DNA of 64,000 bases from Microbacterium aurantiacum (GTDB lineage: Bacteria; Actinomycetota; Actinomycetes; Actinomycetales; Microbacteriaceae). A program made the translations under genes and the position numbers. The stretch lies in assembly GCF_002872075.1 (NCBI RefSeq), contig NZ_PGGU01000016.1, forward strand, positions 548,508 to 612,507. Direction: 5' to 3'. Below are positions 36,708-44,650 of this stretch, piece by piece; position 1 is the first letter of the stretch; each line of letters opens with the position of its first letter. Under the pieces are notes generated by a model, which was given only the letters and a program-made list of their open reading frames with translations, had not been told where the DNA came from and searched no databases.

Positions 36708-37224
36708 CGGGCACCTGGACTCGCGTCGCGAGCCACGACCTTTCTGCCTCGAGGAGGCTCAGTGAGTACGAGAAGATTTCTCGGGCGGCGCGAGGGAGCG
36801 GAGCCTGGGAGCGTTCGGCGGCGGTGACGGTGCTGATCCGCGAGTCGATCCAGGTCAGGCGCCGCTGCAGCGCCTCGGCGTAGTCCTCGTCGGAGATCAG
36901 CGGCAGGTTGGCGAGTCCGACCAGGATGGGATGCGCGACGGTTCGCTGGTCGGTGATGAACTCGAGGGCGGCTTCTTCGGCGGCGTGCCGCCCGGCTGCG
37001 GTCGCATGGAACACCCGTCGTGACTTGCCGCCGGTCTGGGCGTCGTCGGATGCGATGAGTCCGCGCCCCTCAAGCTTGGTGAGCACGTAGTAGATCGACG
37101 AGAAGCCGATCTCGGACCAGCGCCGGATCCCTCGCTGCTCGATCACCTGCTCGAGGTCATAGCCATGCCTCGGCTGCTCCACGATGAGGCCGAGGATGGT
37201 CAGCTCGGTCGGGGTCAGACTCAT
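36700..37224 (-). CDS. PadR-family transcriptional regulator
   Basis: This 174-aa regulator has an N-terminal winged helix (LTILGLIVEQPRHGYDLEQVIEQRGIRRWSEIGFSSIYYVLTKLEGRGLI) and a C-terminal Vir_act_alpha-like helical domain. Leaderless transcription from TAGAAT (37231-37236). Together with the overlapping BtrH-like gene it forms a two-gene operon that it probably regulates. Confidence 0.9.
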   Translation of the reverse strand: MSLTPTELTILGLIVEQPRHGYDLEQVIEQRGIRRWSEIGFSSIYYVLTKLEGRGLIASDDAQTGGKSRRVFHATAAGRHAAEEAALEFITDQRTVAHPILVGLANLPLISDEDYAEALQRRLTWIDSRISTVTAAERSQAPLPRAAREIFSYSLSLLEAERSWLATRVQVPDE

Positions 37225-37230
37225 GGGGTT

Positions 37231-37236
37231 ATTCTA
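37231..37236 (-). promoter_or_regulatory. -10 box TAGAAT, leaderless start
   Basis: On the minus strand, it ends 6 nt before ATG 37224. Confidence 0.5.
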
Positions 37237-37270
37237 GCGCTGGAATAGCGGTTCTGTATGGGTATGGCGT

Positions 37271-38194
37271 TCAGAGAAAGCGGGAACGGTACCGCCCTGG
37301 CGAGATTCCGCATCGTTTCGTGAACTGGGCGTAGAAGCTGCTCTGAGAACCGAAGCCGGCGGCATGTGCGATCTCGCTCGCCGACATGGTCGTGGTCACC
37401 AGCAGACGCTGCGCCTCCGCGACGCGACAGCGGACGAGATACTCCGCGATGGTCGAGCCGACGGCCCTGCGAAAGAGCGATGTCGCGTAGTGGGGGTTCA
37501 GGTTCGCGGCCGAGGCGATGTCCACCACTGAGATCTGCTCGCGAAAGTGGGCCACGGTGAACCGCGCCATCTCGGTCACTCCTCGCATCGAATCGGACGA
37601 GACATTCGGAGGGCCGGCCATCTCGATCGAGGTCTGCTCGCCGCTGTGGTGTTGCCGGTGGAGGAGACGACGGATGAGTGCCTGGACCTCGAGCAGCGCG
37701 ATCGTCTCGAGACCGTCGACGCCCACCTCCTGCTGCCAGGAGGTGAACATCCCTTCCAGATCGCGGGCGACTGTGGTCGCCGGCGCGATGATGGGCCGGT
37801 TCAGCAGCACCTCGCTCAGATCCGACATGGGGAGGTTCCAGCCCAGCACGGTCGTCAGAGGCACGTGGATCCAGCACATGTCGCCGTCCGCTCCGGCATC
37901 CGTGGAGACGAGGCGGTGCGGAGTCGCGCCCCAGAACACCGCCAGTGATCCTGCCGGAACAGAGATCCGCGTCCCGCCGAACTGGTAGTCCAGGCTTCCG
38001 CGCAGAACGATGTTGATCTCGAGGTCGTCGTGGCGGTGCGCCAGCGGCATCACCGGTGCGGCGCCGCGGTGGATCCAGAGGTGCGCCCCGGTGGCCACGA
38101 CGGCACCGTCGCCCTGCAGTTCGGGAGCTTCACCAGGTTCCGCGGCGGAGTCGACGGAGTGCAGTCGTCTCGGCGCCTGCTCGCGAGCGGTCAT
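37271..38194 (-). CDS. AraC-family regulator with cupin sensor (MelR-like)
   Basis: This 307-aa protein has an N-terminal cupin (about 35-130; HRHDDLEINIVLRGSL) that binds an effector sugar and a C-terminal double helix-turn-helix (205-307; ISVVDIASAANLNPHYATSLFRRAVG and AHAAGFGSQSSFYAQFTKRCGISPGRYR). It is divergent from the GH4 alpha-galactosidase gene, as melR is from melA in enteric bacteria. Leaderless start marked by TAGACT. Confidence 0.9.
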   Translation of the reverse strand: MTAREQAPRRLHSVDSAAEPGEAPELQGDGAVVATGAHLWIHRGAAPVMPLAHRHDDLEINIVLRGSLDYQFGGTRISVPAGSLAVFWGATPHRLVSTDAGADGDMCWIHVPLTTVLGWNLPMSDLSEVLLNRPIIAPATTVARDLEGMFTSWQQEVGVDGLETIALLEVQALIRRLLHRQHHSGEQTSIEMAGPPNVSSDSMRGVTEMARFTVAHFREQISVVDIASAANLNPHYATSLFRRAVGSTIAEYLVRCRVAEAQRLLVTTTMSASEIAHAAGFGSQSSFYAQFTKRCGISPGRYRSRFL

Positions 38195-38200
38195 CCAAAG

Positions 38201-38206
38201 AGTCTA
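38201..38206 (-). promoter_or_regulatory. -10 box TAGACT, leaderless start
   Basis: On the minus strand, it ends 6 nt before ATG 38194. Confidence 0.5.
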
Positions 38207-38214
38207 CGGAGCCA

Positions 38215-38228
38215 CCTGAGAATTCAGG
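38215..38228. promoter_or_regulatory. palindrome CCTGA-GAAT-TCAGG
   Basis: A perfect 5+4+5 inverted repeat between the divergent AraC and GH4 promoters. It may be a binding site, but AraC proteins usually use direct repeats. Confidence 0.3.
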
Positions 38229-38272
38229 AAGATCAGACATGAATGGAAGAGGTCATGCCCGAATTCGAATCC

Positions 38273-38278
38273 TAGGCT
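38273..38278 (+). promoter_or_regulatory. -10 box TAGGCT, leaderless start
   Basis: Ends 6 nt before ATG 38285. No good -35 is visible, which suits an activator-dependent promoter. Confidence 0.5.
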
Positions 38279-38284
38279 CGCACC

Positions 38285-39685
38285 ATGACTGCAACGACGC
38301 GCAATCCCAAGATCACCATCATCGGAGCAGGGGGATTCGTCTTCCCGTTCCGCCTGATCGGCGACATCCTCAGCTTCCCGGCGCTGCAAGGAAGCACGCT
38401 CGCCCTCATGGACCTCGACGCCGACCGTGTTCACCGCACGGCGACCGCCGCGCGGAAGCTCATCGACCACCACGGGTTCGGAGCGACTGTCGTCGAGACC
38501 ACCGATCGGCGCGAGGCGCTCGCCGACGCGGACTTCGTCATCATCACCTTCCAGGTGGGCGGCATCGATTCCTATCGCTGGGACGTCGAGATCCCGCGCC
38601 GGTACGGAGTCGACCAGGCCGTCGGCGACACCGTCGGCCCTGGGGGCGTCTTCCGGTTCCTGCGCTCCGTGCCGGCGTACGAGGCGATCGCCTCGGACGC
38701 GCTCGAATTGTGCCCGGATGCGCAGTTCATCAACTACGCCAACCCGATGGCGATGGCGACCGCCTTCCTGAACGCGAAGGGGCTCAACACCGTCGGCCTG
38801 TGCCACAGCGTGCAGGGCACCACGCACATGCTTGCGAGATCTCTGGGCGTCCCGTACGAGGAGGTGTCATTCCTGTCGGCCGGTATCAACCACCAGGCGT
38901 GGATCCTGGAGTTCTCGCGTGCCGGCGAAGACCTGTACCCGGAGTTGCGACGCGTCATGTCGGAGCGTCACCGAACCGGGGTTGCTGCTGGAGGGCTTCA
39001 CGAGGATGACGGCGACCACAGCGAGGTGGCTGAGGTGATGAGCAACTACGAGGGCGGAAACGAGCAGGTGCGTACCGCCCTCATGAACACCTTCGGCTAC
39101 TTCGAGACGGAGTCGAGCCACCATGCCTCGGAGTATCTTCCCTACTTCCGCAAGGACCCGGAGACGGTGCTCCAGTTCATCCCCGAGCGCTGGGACTACT
39201 ACGAGATCTGCCTCGCCCACGATGAGGAGGGGGATGTCGATGAGCAGCTGGAGCGGCTGAAGACCGACCTCTCGCCATCGCTCGAGTACGGCGCCAGCAT
39301 CGTGAACGCGATGATCACCGGAGTGCCCGCCGTCGTCTACGGCAACGTGCCGAACGCGAGGGGGCTCATTCAGAACCTTCCGGCTGATGCGTGCGTCGAG
39401 GTGCCGTGCGTCGTCGACAGGAGCGGCGTGCAGCCCACCGCGATCGGCAGCCTGCCGCCGCAACTGGCGGCCCTGAACCGTACCAATATCGGTGTGCAGA
39501 CTCTCGCCGTGCACGCTGCCCTCACCGGGAACATCGAGCACGTCTATCACGCGGTGGCACTCGACCCTCTGACGGCGGCGAAGCTCACCCTCGACCAGAT
39601 CCACGCCATGACCGACGAGCTCCTTCTCGCCCATGCGGCACTGCTTCCCCCGTCGCTTCGTCCGTGGTCAGAGCCGGTCGGATAG
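38285..39685 (+). CDS. melA: alpha-galactosidase/6-phospho-glycosidase, GH family 4 (MelA-like)
   Basis: This 466-aa cytoplasmic enzyme uses NAD+ and a divalent metal for redox-assisted glycoside cleavage. The Rossmann motif IIGAGGFVF is at the N terminus, the metal-ligand Cys is in GLCHSVQGT near residue 180, and His is in GINHQAW near 205. The NPM motif (YANPMA) also fits. An AraC/MelR-type divergent regulator suggests alpha-galactosides such as melibiose. No sugar permease is adjacent. Confidence 0.88.
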   Translation: MTATTRNPKITIIGAGGFVFPFRLIGDILSFPALQGSTLALMDLDADRVHRTATAARKLIDHHGFGATVVETTDRREALADADFVIITFQVGGIDSYRWDVEIPRRYGVDQAVGDTVGPGGVFRFLRSVPAYEAIASDALELCPDAQFINYANPMAMATAFLNAKGLNTVGLCHSVQGTTHMLARSLGVPYEEVSFLSAGINHQAWILEFSRAGEDLYPELRRVMSERHRTGVAAGGLHEDDGDHSEVAEVMSNYEGGNEQVRTALMNTFGYFETESSHHASEYLPYFRKDPETVLQFIPERWDYYEICLAHDEEGDVDEQLERLKTDLSPSLEYGASIVNAMITGVPAVVYGNVPNARGLIQNLPADACVEVPCVVDRSGVQPTAIGSLPPQLAALNRTNIGVQTLAVHAALTGNIEHVYHAVALDPLTAAKLTLDQIHAMTDELLLAHAALLPPSLRPWSEPVG

Positions 39686-39705
39686 CCCGCGACTGCGCAT
39701 TCGGA

Positions 39706-40347
39706 TCATGTCTGCGCGACGTCTGTGCTCCTCTGCATCGACCGATCGACACGTCCGAGGATGGCTGCCGCAGATCGACGGAGCGTGCTCGCGGTGAGCG
39801 GGTCATCGATGTCTCGCATCGAGGCATGCGCGCTCGTTCCGTCTATCAGCGCGAGGAGCTGCCAGGCGGTCGCCTGCGCGTCATCGACGTGGAACTCACC
39901 GTGGCGCACCCCTTCTTCGACGATGTCGCTGATGAGCTGGTGCCATACGGCGGCTTGCTCCCGGAGCGCCGACTTTAGATGGGGGTTCCGTCGCGCGATC
40001 GCCCAGCTTTCGACCCACATGAAGTTCACCGCGGCGTACTCCTCGCTCAGGGATGATTCGAGCACGGCGTCGAGCTTCTCTATCGGTCCGGGCAGGCTCT
40101 CGAAGGCCTTGATCATCGCGCCGTACTCGTCGGCGGCGAGAGCCGTGTAAGCCTTCGAGATGAGTTCGTCGAGCGAGAAGTAGTGAGTGACGAGGCCGGG
40201 TGTGACCTGGGCAACCGCGGCGATCGGTCGTACGGCCAGCGCCCCAAGCCCATCGGCACGAGCGATCTGCTTGGCTGCGCTCAGGATCTCGGCTGCACGC
40301 TCCTCGGGTGACAGCCGTACCCGCGTGCTCGCGATCTTCGTTGACAT
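39706..40347 (-). CDS. TetR-family regulator
   Basis: This 213-aa regulator has a TetR N-terminal domain (about 12-60; RAAEILSAAKQIARADGLGALAVRPIAAVAQVTPGLVTHYF) and a BetI-like C-terminal domain. It is divergent from the NCS1 permease gene over 65 bp and probably controls that operon. Its 3' end converges on the GH4 gene with 20 bp between. Confidence 0.88.
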   Translation of the reverse strand: MSTKIASTRVRLSPEERAAEILSAAKQIARADGLGALAVRPIAAVAQVTPGLVTHYFSLDELISKAYTALAADEYGAMIKAFESLPGPIEKLDAVLESSLSEEYAAVNFMWVESWAIARRNPHLKSALREQAAVWHQLISDIVEEGVRHGEFHVDDAQATAWQLLALIDGTSAHASMRDIDDPLTASTLRRSAAAILGRVDRSMQRSTDVAQT

Positions 40348-40373
40348 GTCTTCATACTCTCACTACGCTCGCC

Positions 40374-40395
40374 CTATTGGTCAGCGGTTTAATAG
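40374..40395. promoter_or_regulatory. possible TetR operator
   Basis: CTATT at 40374-40378 and AATAG at 40391-40395 form an inverted repeat with a 12-bp spacer in the TetR/NCS1 intergenic space. Weak evidence. Confidence 0.3.
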
Positions 40396-40412
40396 ACGAT
40401 GGAGACTATGAG

Positions 40413-41843
40413 ATGAGCAGCACGGGCACCAATCGAGTCGCCACGGATACCGCGGGTCACATCGAGATCGGGGGCATCGACTACATCCCGGATGGCCAAC
40501 GTCACGGTCGCCCTGCCGGCCTCTTCGGCATCTGGGCCGCTGCGAACGTCACGTACCTCTACATCGTCTACGGCGGGTTGCTCGTCATCCTCGGGCTGCA
40601 GGTGTGGGAAGCGCTCATCATCTGCGTACTCGGGAACCTGTGGTGGTTCGCCGTGGGCTGGGTCTCGATCTCGGGGCCAGCGGCGGGCACCCCGAGCGTC
40701 ATCATCATGCGGGCGATGTTCGGCGTTCGCGGCAACAAGCTCTTCGGGGCTGGGCTCGGGGCACTGATCGCGATCCTCTTCGTGATCTTGAACGTCACCT
40801 TCGCGGCGCTCGCGTCGACGGCTCTCTTCGCCGCTCTCGGGATCGATGTGACACCAGCGGGCGAGCTCCTTCTGCTCGTCGCCGTGGCCGTTCTCAGCCT
40901 CACGCTCAGCGTCTTCGGCCACGCCACCATCGAACGCCTGAGCCCGTACATCTCCGCCGCGGTCGGCGTCTGCTTCCTCGCCGCGGGTATCTTCGTACTC
41001 AACGCCGCCGACTGGGGCTACCAGTCGCCGGCTCTCGGCGCCGGGGAGCGAGTCGCGCTCTGGCTGCTCGGACTGACGATCATCGCGTCCGGGCCGCTCT
41101 CGTGGTACACCAGCGCAGATTTCTCTCGGTACCTTCCGGCCACGAGTTCGAGGAAAGCCATCGTCGTCTGGACTGCGCTGGGTGGACTCATCCCCTCGGT
41201 CCTTCTCGGAGCGCTCGGCGCGATCGCGGCGACGAGCATCGACATGAACGACCCGCAGACCACGATCGCCGCCATCGTTCCCGCATGGTTCTATCCCGTG
41301 TTCCTCGCGGCCGTGATCGTGGGAAGCATCGCCAACAACGCCCTCACCGCGTACTCCGCCGGCCTCTACGTGCAGACCTTCGCCCCCCGCATCCGGCGCT
41401 GGGTCACGGTGACGATCGTGGGGGCGGTGTGCGTGCTCACGTCGGTGTACCTTCTCTTCCTCGCCCCTGATCTCCTCGAGACACTCAACTATCTGATCGA
41501 GATCTCGGTCGCTGTCATGGGGCCGTTGCTCGCGATCTACGTCGCCGACATACTCCTTCGCCGCAATGCCTATGACGGCCTGAAGTTGAGCCGCACCGAC
41601 GACGCGAGCCCCTTCTGGTTCCGCGGAGGGTGGTCGCTTCCCGGAACAGCTGCCATGCTGATCGCCACAACGGTGGCGTTGCTGATGGTGAACACCACCC
41701 TGTATGTCGGCCCGATCGCGGCGGCTCTCGCAGGAGCCGACCTGTCATCGATCGCGGGACCCCTCATCGCGGCCGCGGTCTATGCCGCCTTGTGGCAGCG
41801 CGAGCAGCGCATGTCGACCGACGCTGCAGGCGTCACCGCATGA
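40413..41843 (+). CDS. NCS1-family permease (cytosine/purine/hydantoin type)
   Basis: This 476-aa transporter has 12 predicted helices: the first begins FGIWAAANVTYLYIVYGG, and the SGPLSWYTSADFSRYLP segment corresponds to the NCS1 helix 6 region. Family members import nucleobases, allantoin or hydantoins with Na+ or H+. The ATG has GGAG 8 nt upstream. It overlaps the MBL hydrolase gene by ATGA, so the imported compound may be hydrolysed by that enzyme. Confidence 0.9.
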   Translation: MSSTGTNRVATDTAGHIEIGGIDYIPDGQRHGRPAGLFGIWAAANVTYLYIVYGGLLVILGLQVWEALIICVLGNLWWFAVGWVSISGPAAGTPSVIIMRAMFGVRGNKLFGAGLGALIAILFVILNVTFAALASTALFAALGIDVTPAGELLLLVAVAVLSLTLSVFGHATIERLSPYISAAVGVCFLAAGIFVLNAADWGYQSPALGAGERVALWLLGLTIIASGPLSWYTSADFSRYLPATSSRKAIVVWTALGGLIPSVLLGALGAIAATSIDMNDPQTTIAAIVPAWFYPVFLAAVIVGSIANNALTAYSAGLYVQTFAPRIRRWVTVTIVGAVCVLTSVYLLFLAPDLLETLNYLIEISVAVMGPLLAIYVADILLRRNAYDGLKLSRTDDASPFWFRGGWSLPGTAAMLIATTVALLMVNTTLYVGPIAAALAGADLSSIAGPLIAAAVYAALWQREQRMSTDAAGVTA

Positions 41844-42604
41844 CGCTCCCCCTCGTCGCCGACTGGTTCCGAATGCGTGACGTCGCCCCCGGGCTCACGC
41901 AGATCGACGAACCGCACGCGCACGAATTCGTTCGCGGCAACATCTGGTGGCGACAAGGCCGGGACCGCGACCTCCTCGTCGACACCGGACTGGGGGTCGC
42001 CAGCCTGAAAGAGGCGCTCCGATCGATGGCATCCGCACGAGGGTGCGCGTGGCGCGAGCCGATCGTCGTCCTCACTCACGGACACCTCGATCACGCGGGC
42101 GGCGCCGCCGAGTTCGCGGACGTTCGAGCACATCCGGGCGACGTGCCCGCAGCCGTGACCTCGCTCCACGGCCCCACCTTCGCCCGGGAACTGGGAGTGA
42201 AACCGGACCCGTTGCTCCCCGAAGGGATGCTGGTATCAGCGTCTCCGCGAATCGCGTGGGATCCCGGACACCACGACGTCGGGGAGATCACGGCTGTCCT
42301 TGTGGAAGCAGGACACATCATCGACCTCGGGGATCGGCAATACGAGGTTCTCCACCTCCCCGGGCATACCCACGGCAGCATCGCGCTGCTCGACCGAGCC
42401 AACCGCGAACTGTTCTCCGGCGACGTCGTCTACGACGACCATCTGCTCGACGACCTCCATGAATCAGACTCACATGCCTATCGACGATCCATGGACATGC
42501 TCGGAGAGCTCGACATCGACGTCGTCCGCCCCGGCCACGGATCCTCGTTCGACCGCTACGTCCTCCACCGCATCATCCGCGCATACACGTCTGGCAAGAA
42601 CTGA
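41840..42604 (+). CDS. MBL-fold metallohydrolase
   Basis: This 254-aa metallo-beta-lactamase-fold hydrolase has HGHLDHAGG (zinc site), LPGHTHGSI, a SGDVVYDD bridging Asp and RPGHGSSF as last His. The binuclear centre is complete. The substrate is unknown; operon position suggests a ring or ester product of a nucleobase-like compound. It is coupled to the permease by a 4-bp overlap. Confidence 0.88.
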   Translation: MTLPLVADWFRMRDVAPGLTQIDEPHAHEFVRGNIWWRQGRDRDLLVDTGLGVASLKEALRSMASARGCAWREPIVVLTHGHLDHAGGAAEFADVRAHPGDVPAAVTSLHGPTFARELGVKPDPLLPEGMLVSASPRIAWDPGHHDVGEITAVLVEAGHIIDLGDRQYEVLHLPGHTHGSIALLDRANRELFSGDVVYDDHLLDDLHESDSHAYRRSMDMLGELDIDVVRPGHGSSFDRYVLHRIIRAYTSGKN

Positions 42605-42665
42605 CGGGACCAAAGGCATCCCAGGTCTCATGAAGAGGCCAACCGCAACTCCGACAAGAATCCTC

Positions 42666-42694
42666 TTGACACGGCATCCACTCTGACGTAACGT
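42666..42694 (+). promoter_or_regulatory. complete promoter TTGACA-17-TAACGT
   Basis: A consensus -35 TTGACA (42666-42671), 17-bp spacer and -10 TAACGT (42689-42694) end 8 nt before ATG 42703, so the transcript is leaderless or nearly so. It is the strongest promoter seen in the window. Confidence 0.75.
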
Positions 42695-42712
42695 ACAACC
42701 AAATGGTTGTAC
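42693..42712. promoter_or_regulatory. operator palindrome spanning the ArsR start codon
   Basis: GTACAACCA-AA-TGGTTGTAC is a perfect 9+2+9 inverted repeat. It covers the end of the -10 box, the transcription start and the ATG itself. Confidence 0.7.
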
Positions 42713-43074
42713 AAAGAGAACTCAGCGAAGCGGAGATCGACCGTGTGTTCCACGCATTGGCGGCCTCGACCCGACGGGACATCCTCCGCCGGACGATCGA
42801 GCGAGAGCAATCGGTGTCGACCCTCGCGGTCGACTACGACATGTCGTTCGCGGCGGTGCAGAAGCACGTGGCCGTGCTCGAAGCCGCGAGCCTCATCATC
42901 AAGCGCGCCGAGGGACGCGAGCGGCTGGTCCGCGCGAATCCCGAGATGATCGCCCGGGCCAAGGCGCTCCTGGCGCGCTACGAAGAGCTCTGGCGTGCGC
43001 GCATCGCCCGCCTCGACGATCTGCTGGCGGAACCGCCGGCACCCCCCACCGCACGAACCGAACAAGGAGAGTGA
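42703..43074 (+). CDS. ArsR-family regulator
   Basis: This 123-aa winged-helix regulator (FHALAASTRRDILRRTIEREQSVSTLAVDYDMSFAAVQKHVAVLEAASLIIKRAEGRERLVR) has no Cys residues. Its first codons lie inside the operator palindrome, so the DNA site also constrains the N-terminal sequence MVVQRE. It is followed one base later by the tandem SRPBCC gene with a strong AAGGAGA site. Confidence 0.9.
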   Translation: MVVQRELSEAEIDRVFHALAASTRRDILRRTIEREQSVSTLAVDYDMSFAAVQKHVAVLEAASLIIKRAEGRERLVRANPEMIARAKALLARYEELWRARIARLDDLLAEPPAPPTARTEQGE

Positions 43075-43075
43075 A

Positions 43076-44056
43076 ATGCCTGTCACCGACGTCACGACCG
43101 ACACCGAGAACCTGACCATGACGGTCACCGCGGATTTCGCGGCACCCGTCGACCGCGTCTGGAGCGCCTACAGCGACCCGCGCCAGCTCGAGCGCTTCTG
43201 GGGTCCTCCCGGATGGCCGGCCACGTTCACCGCCTGGGACCACACCGTCGGCGGTCGCGCGAACTACACGATGAACGGACCTCGGGGCGAGCGCTCCTCC
43301 GGCACGTGGGAGTTCCTCGCGATCGAGGCGCCGAGCCGCTTCGAGGTGATCGACTCCTTCGCCGATGACGAGGGGAAACCGCTGGAGGACTTCCCCGCGA
43401 CGCGGATGACGTTCGCGTTCGAGCCGACCGATGAGGGCACCCGCATGGTGTCGACCAGCCACTTCCCATCTGTCGAGGCGATCGAGCAGCTCGTCGAGAT
43501 GGGCATGGTCGAGGGCCTGAGGATGTCGATGGCTCAGCTCGACACCGTCCTGCAGAACCTCCGCGACTTCGCGCAGGGCAAGGGCACCGAGGTCGAGCTG
43601 CTCGACGACACCCACGTGCGCATCACTCGCCTCGTCAACGGTCCGCGCGAGCTCGTTTGGCGCGCCTACAACGAGGAGGACCTCATGCGGAAGTGGATGC
43701 TCGGCCCGGACGGGTGGGAGATGACCGAATGCGTCATCGCCACCGCCCCGGGCGAGAAGCACCGCACCTCATGGGCACCCACCGGTGGCACCGAGGGAGA
43801 GGCGTTCGGCTTCGAGGGCGAGGTGCTGCTCGTCGACGCGCCGCGTCGCGCCGTCACGACCGAGCGGATGATCGGCACCGACGGTCCCGAGACGCTCAAC
43901 GACCTCAACCTCTACGAGGAGGACGGTGCGACCCTCATCACGCTGCTCATCGAGTACCCCGACAAGGAGACGCGCGACATGATCCTCGCCACCGGCATGG
44001 CCGAGGGCATGGAAGCCTCGTACGCGCGCCTCGAGCAGGAGCTGCTCACGGTCTGA
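43076..44056 (+). CDS. tandem SRPBCC (AHSA1-like) two-domain protein
   Basis: This 326-aa protein has two AHSA1/START-like domains in one chain. Domain 1 (about 12-155) begins MTVTADFAAPVDRVWSAYSDPRQLERFWGP; domain 2 (175-322) begins VRITRLVNGPRELVWRAYNEEDLMRKWMLGP. The repeat suggests internal duplication. The ArsR-SRPBCC gene order is reversed relative to the pair at 25.8 kb. The function of these lipid-cavity proteins is unknown. Confidence 0.88.
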   Translation: MPVTDVTTDTENLTMTVTADFAAPVDRVWSAYSDPRQLERFWGPPGWPATFTAWDHTVGGRANYTMNGPRGERSSGTWEFLAIEAPSRFEVIDSFADDEGKPLEDFPATRMTFAFEPTDEGTRMVSTSHFPSVEAIEQLVEMGMVEGLRMSMAQLDTVLQNLRDFAQGKGTEVELLDDTHVRITRLVNGPRELVWRAYNEEDLMRKWMLGPDGWEMTECVIATAPGEKHRTSWAPTGGTEGEAFGFEGEVLLVDAPRRAVTTERMIGTDGPETLNDLNLYEEDGATLITLLIEYPDKETRDMILATGMAEGMEASYARLEQELLTV

Positions 44057-44146
44057 CCGTTCACAACTCCTCAGAAACCGGCCGGTCCCCTCGGGGATCG
44101 GCCGGTTTCTGCGTCTGCCGCCGGATTCGTGAGGAGTTGTGAACGG
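44057..44146. repeat. palindromic element with 17-bp terminal inverted repeats
   Basis: CCGTTCACAACTCCTCA at 44057-44073 is exactly inverted at 44130-44146. The interior contains a second hairpin (44072-44111). It begins at the base after the SRPBCC stop codon. A related element lies at 48989-49074 with the same GTTCAYAACTC ends. Confidence 0.75.
44072..44111 (+). terminator. strong hairpin terminator inside the palindromic element
   Basis: A 19-bp stem (44072-44090 with 44093-44111) with a TC loop and a single G-U position. It should end the ArsR-SRPBCC transcript before the bacteriocin gene. Confidence 0.65.
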
Positions 44147-44361
44147 AGTGCACCGAGCCCGGATGCCTTCCGCACCGCTTCCGCCGAAAGACGCAACCGC
44201 GCCCGCGCGCGATCCCAAACCCGTGCATCTTCAGAGCCGACGGTGCCGCCCTGGGGTGGCCCGGGTTCCATCTCACGCCGGAAGTCCGGCCCCCTCGCCG
44301 ATTCGTAGCTTCGAGTCGCGGCACCAAAGTCGGGCCGCGAAACCAACGATCGGAGAATCAC

Positions 44362-44562
44362 ATGGGTTGGCTCAAATGGGCGAAGAAGATCTACGAGCTC
44401 GTCAGGTACATCGGTGGCAAGGTCGGTTCGTGGGGCGCCGCCAAGACCAAGAAGATGATCGCCTGGGTCTGGGACAACAAGGGCACCATCTACAAGTGGC
44501 TTGAGCGCGGCTCGACGATCGCGTGGATCGCCGGCGAGATCTACCGCCGCCTGTTCGGCTGA
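44362..44562 (+). CDS. leaderless bacteriocin, aureocin A53/lacticin Q type
   Basis: This 66-aa cationic peptide has seven Trp, thirteen Lys/Arg and four acidic residues and no Cys, with no leader or double-Gly site. The core matches the spacing of aureocin A53-like class II bacteriocins: W37-x-x-K40-G41-x4-W46-L47-x-x-G50-x4-W55. It is longer than the 51-53 aa of known members, with about 14 extra N-terminal residues. The ATG has GGAG 6 nt upstream (44352). It would permeabilise membranes of competing Gram-positive bacteria. A hairpin and two PH-domain membrane protein genes follow. Family assignment is from motif spacing, not a search. Confidence 0.8.
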   Translation: MGWLKWAKKIYELVRYIGGKVGSWGAAKTKKMIAWVWDNKGTIYKWLERGSTIAWIAGEIYRRLFG

Positions 44563-44573
44563 GCATGTCGACT

Positions 44574-44606
44574 CGGTGCGGCCGGCGCATCCCGCCGGCC
44601 GCACCG
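44574..44606 (+). terminator. 14-bp hairpin between bacteriocin and PH-protein genes
   Basis: CGGTGCGGCCGGCG (44574-44587) pairs perfectly with 44593-44606 around a CATCC loop. There is no long U-tract. It could end most transcripts and let a fraction read into the PH genes, giving more peptide than immunity mRNA, or protect the peptide mRNA 3' end. Confidence 0.7.
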
Positions 44607-44650
44607 AATCATCCTTTCGACGGTAGAACTGCGACGAGCAAGGACGAATG

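Noticed and set aside
38215..38228. CCTGAGAATTCAGG as a confirmed MelR-type site
   Set aside because: AraC proteins usually bind direct repeats; kept only as a low-confidence palindrome.
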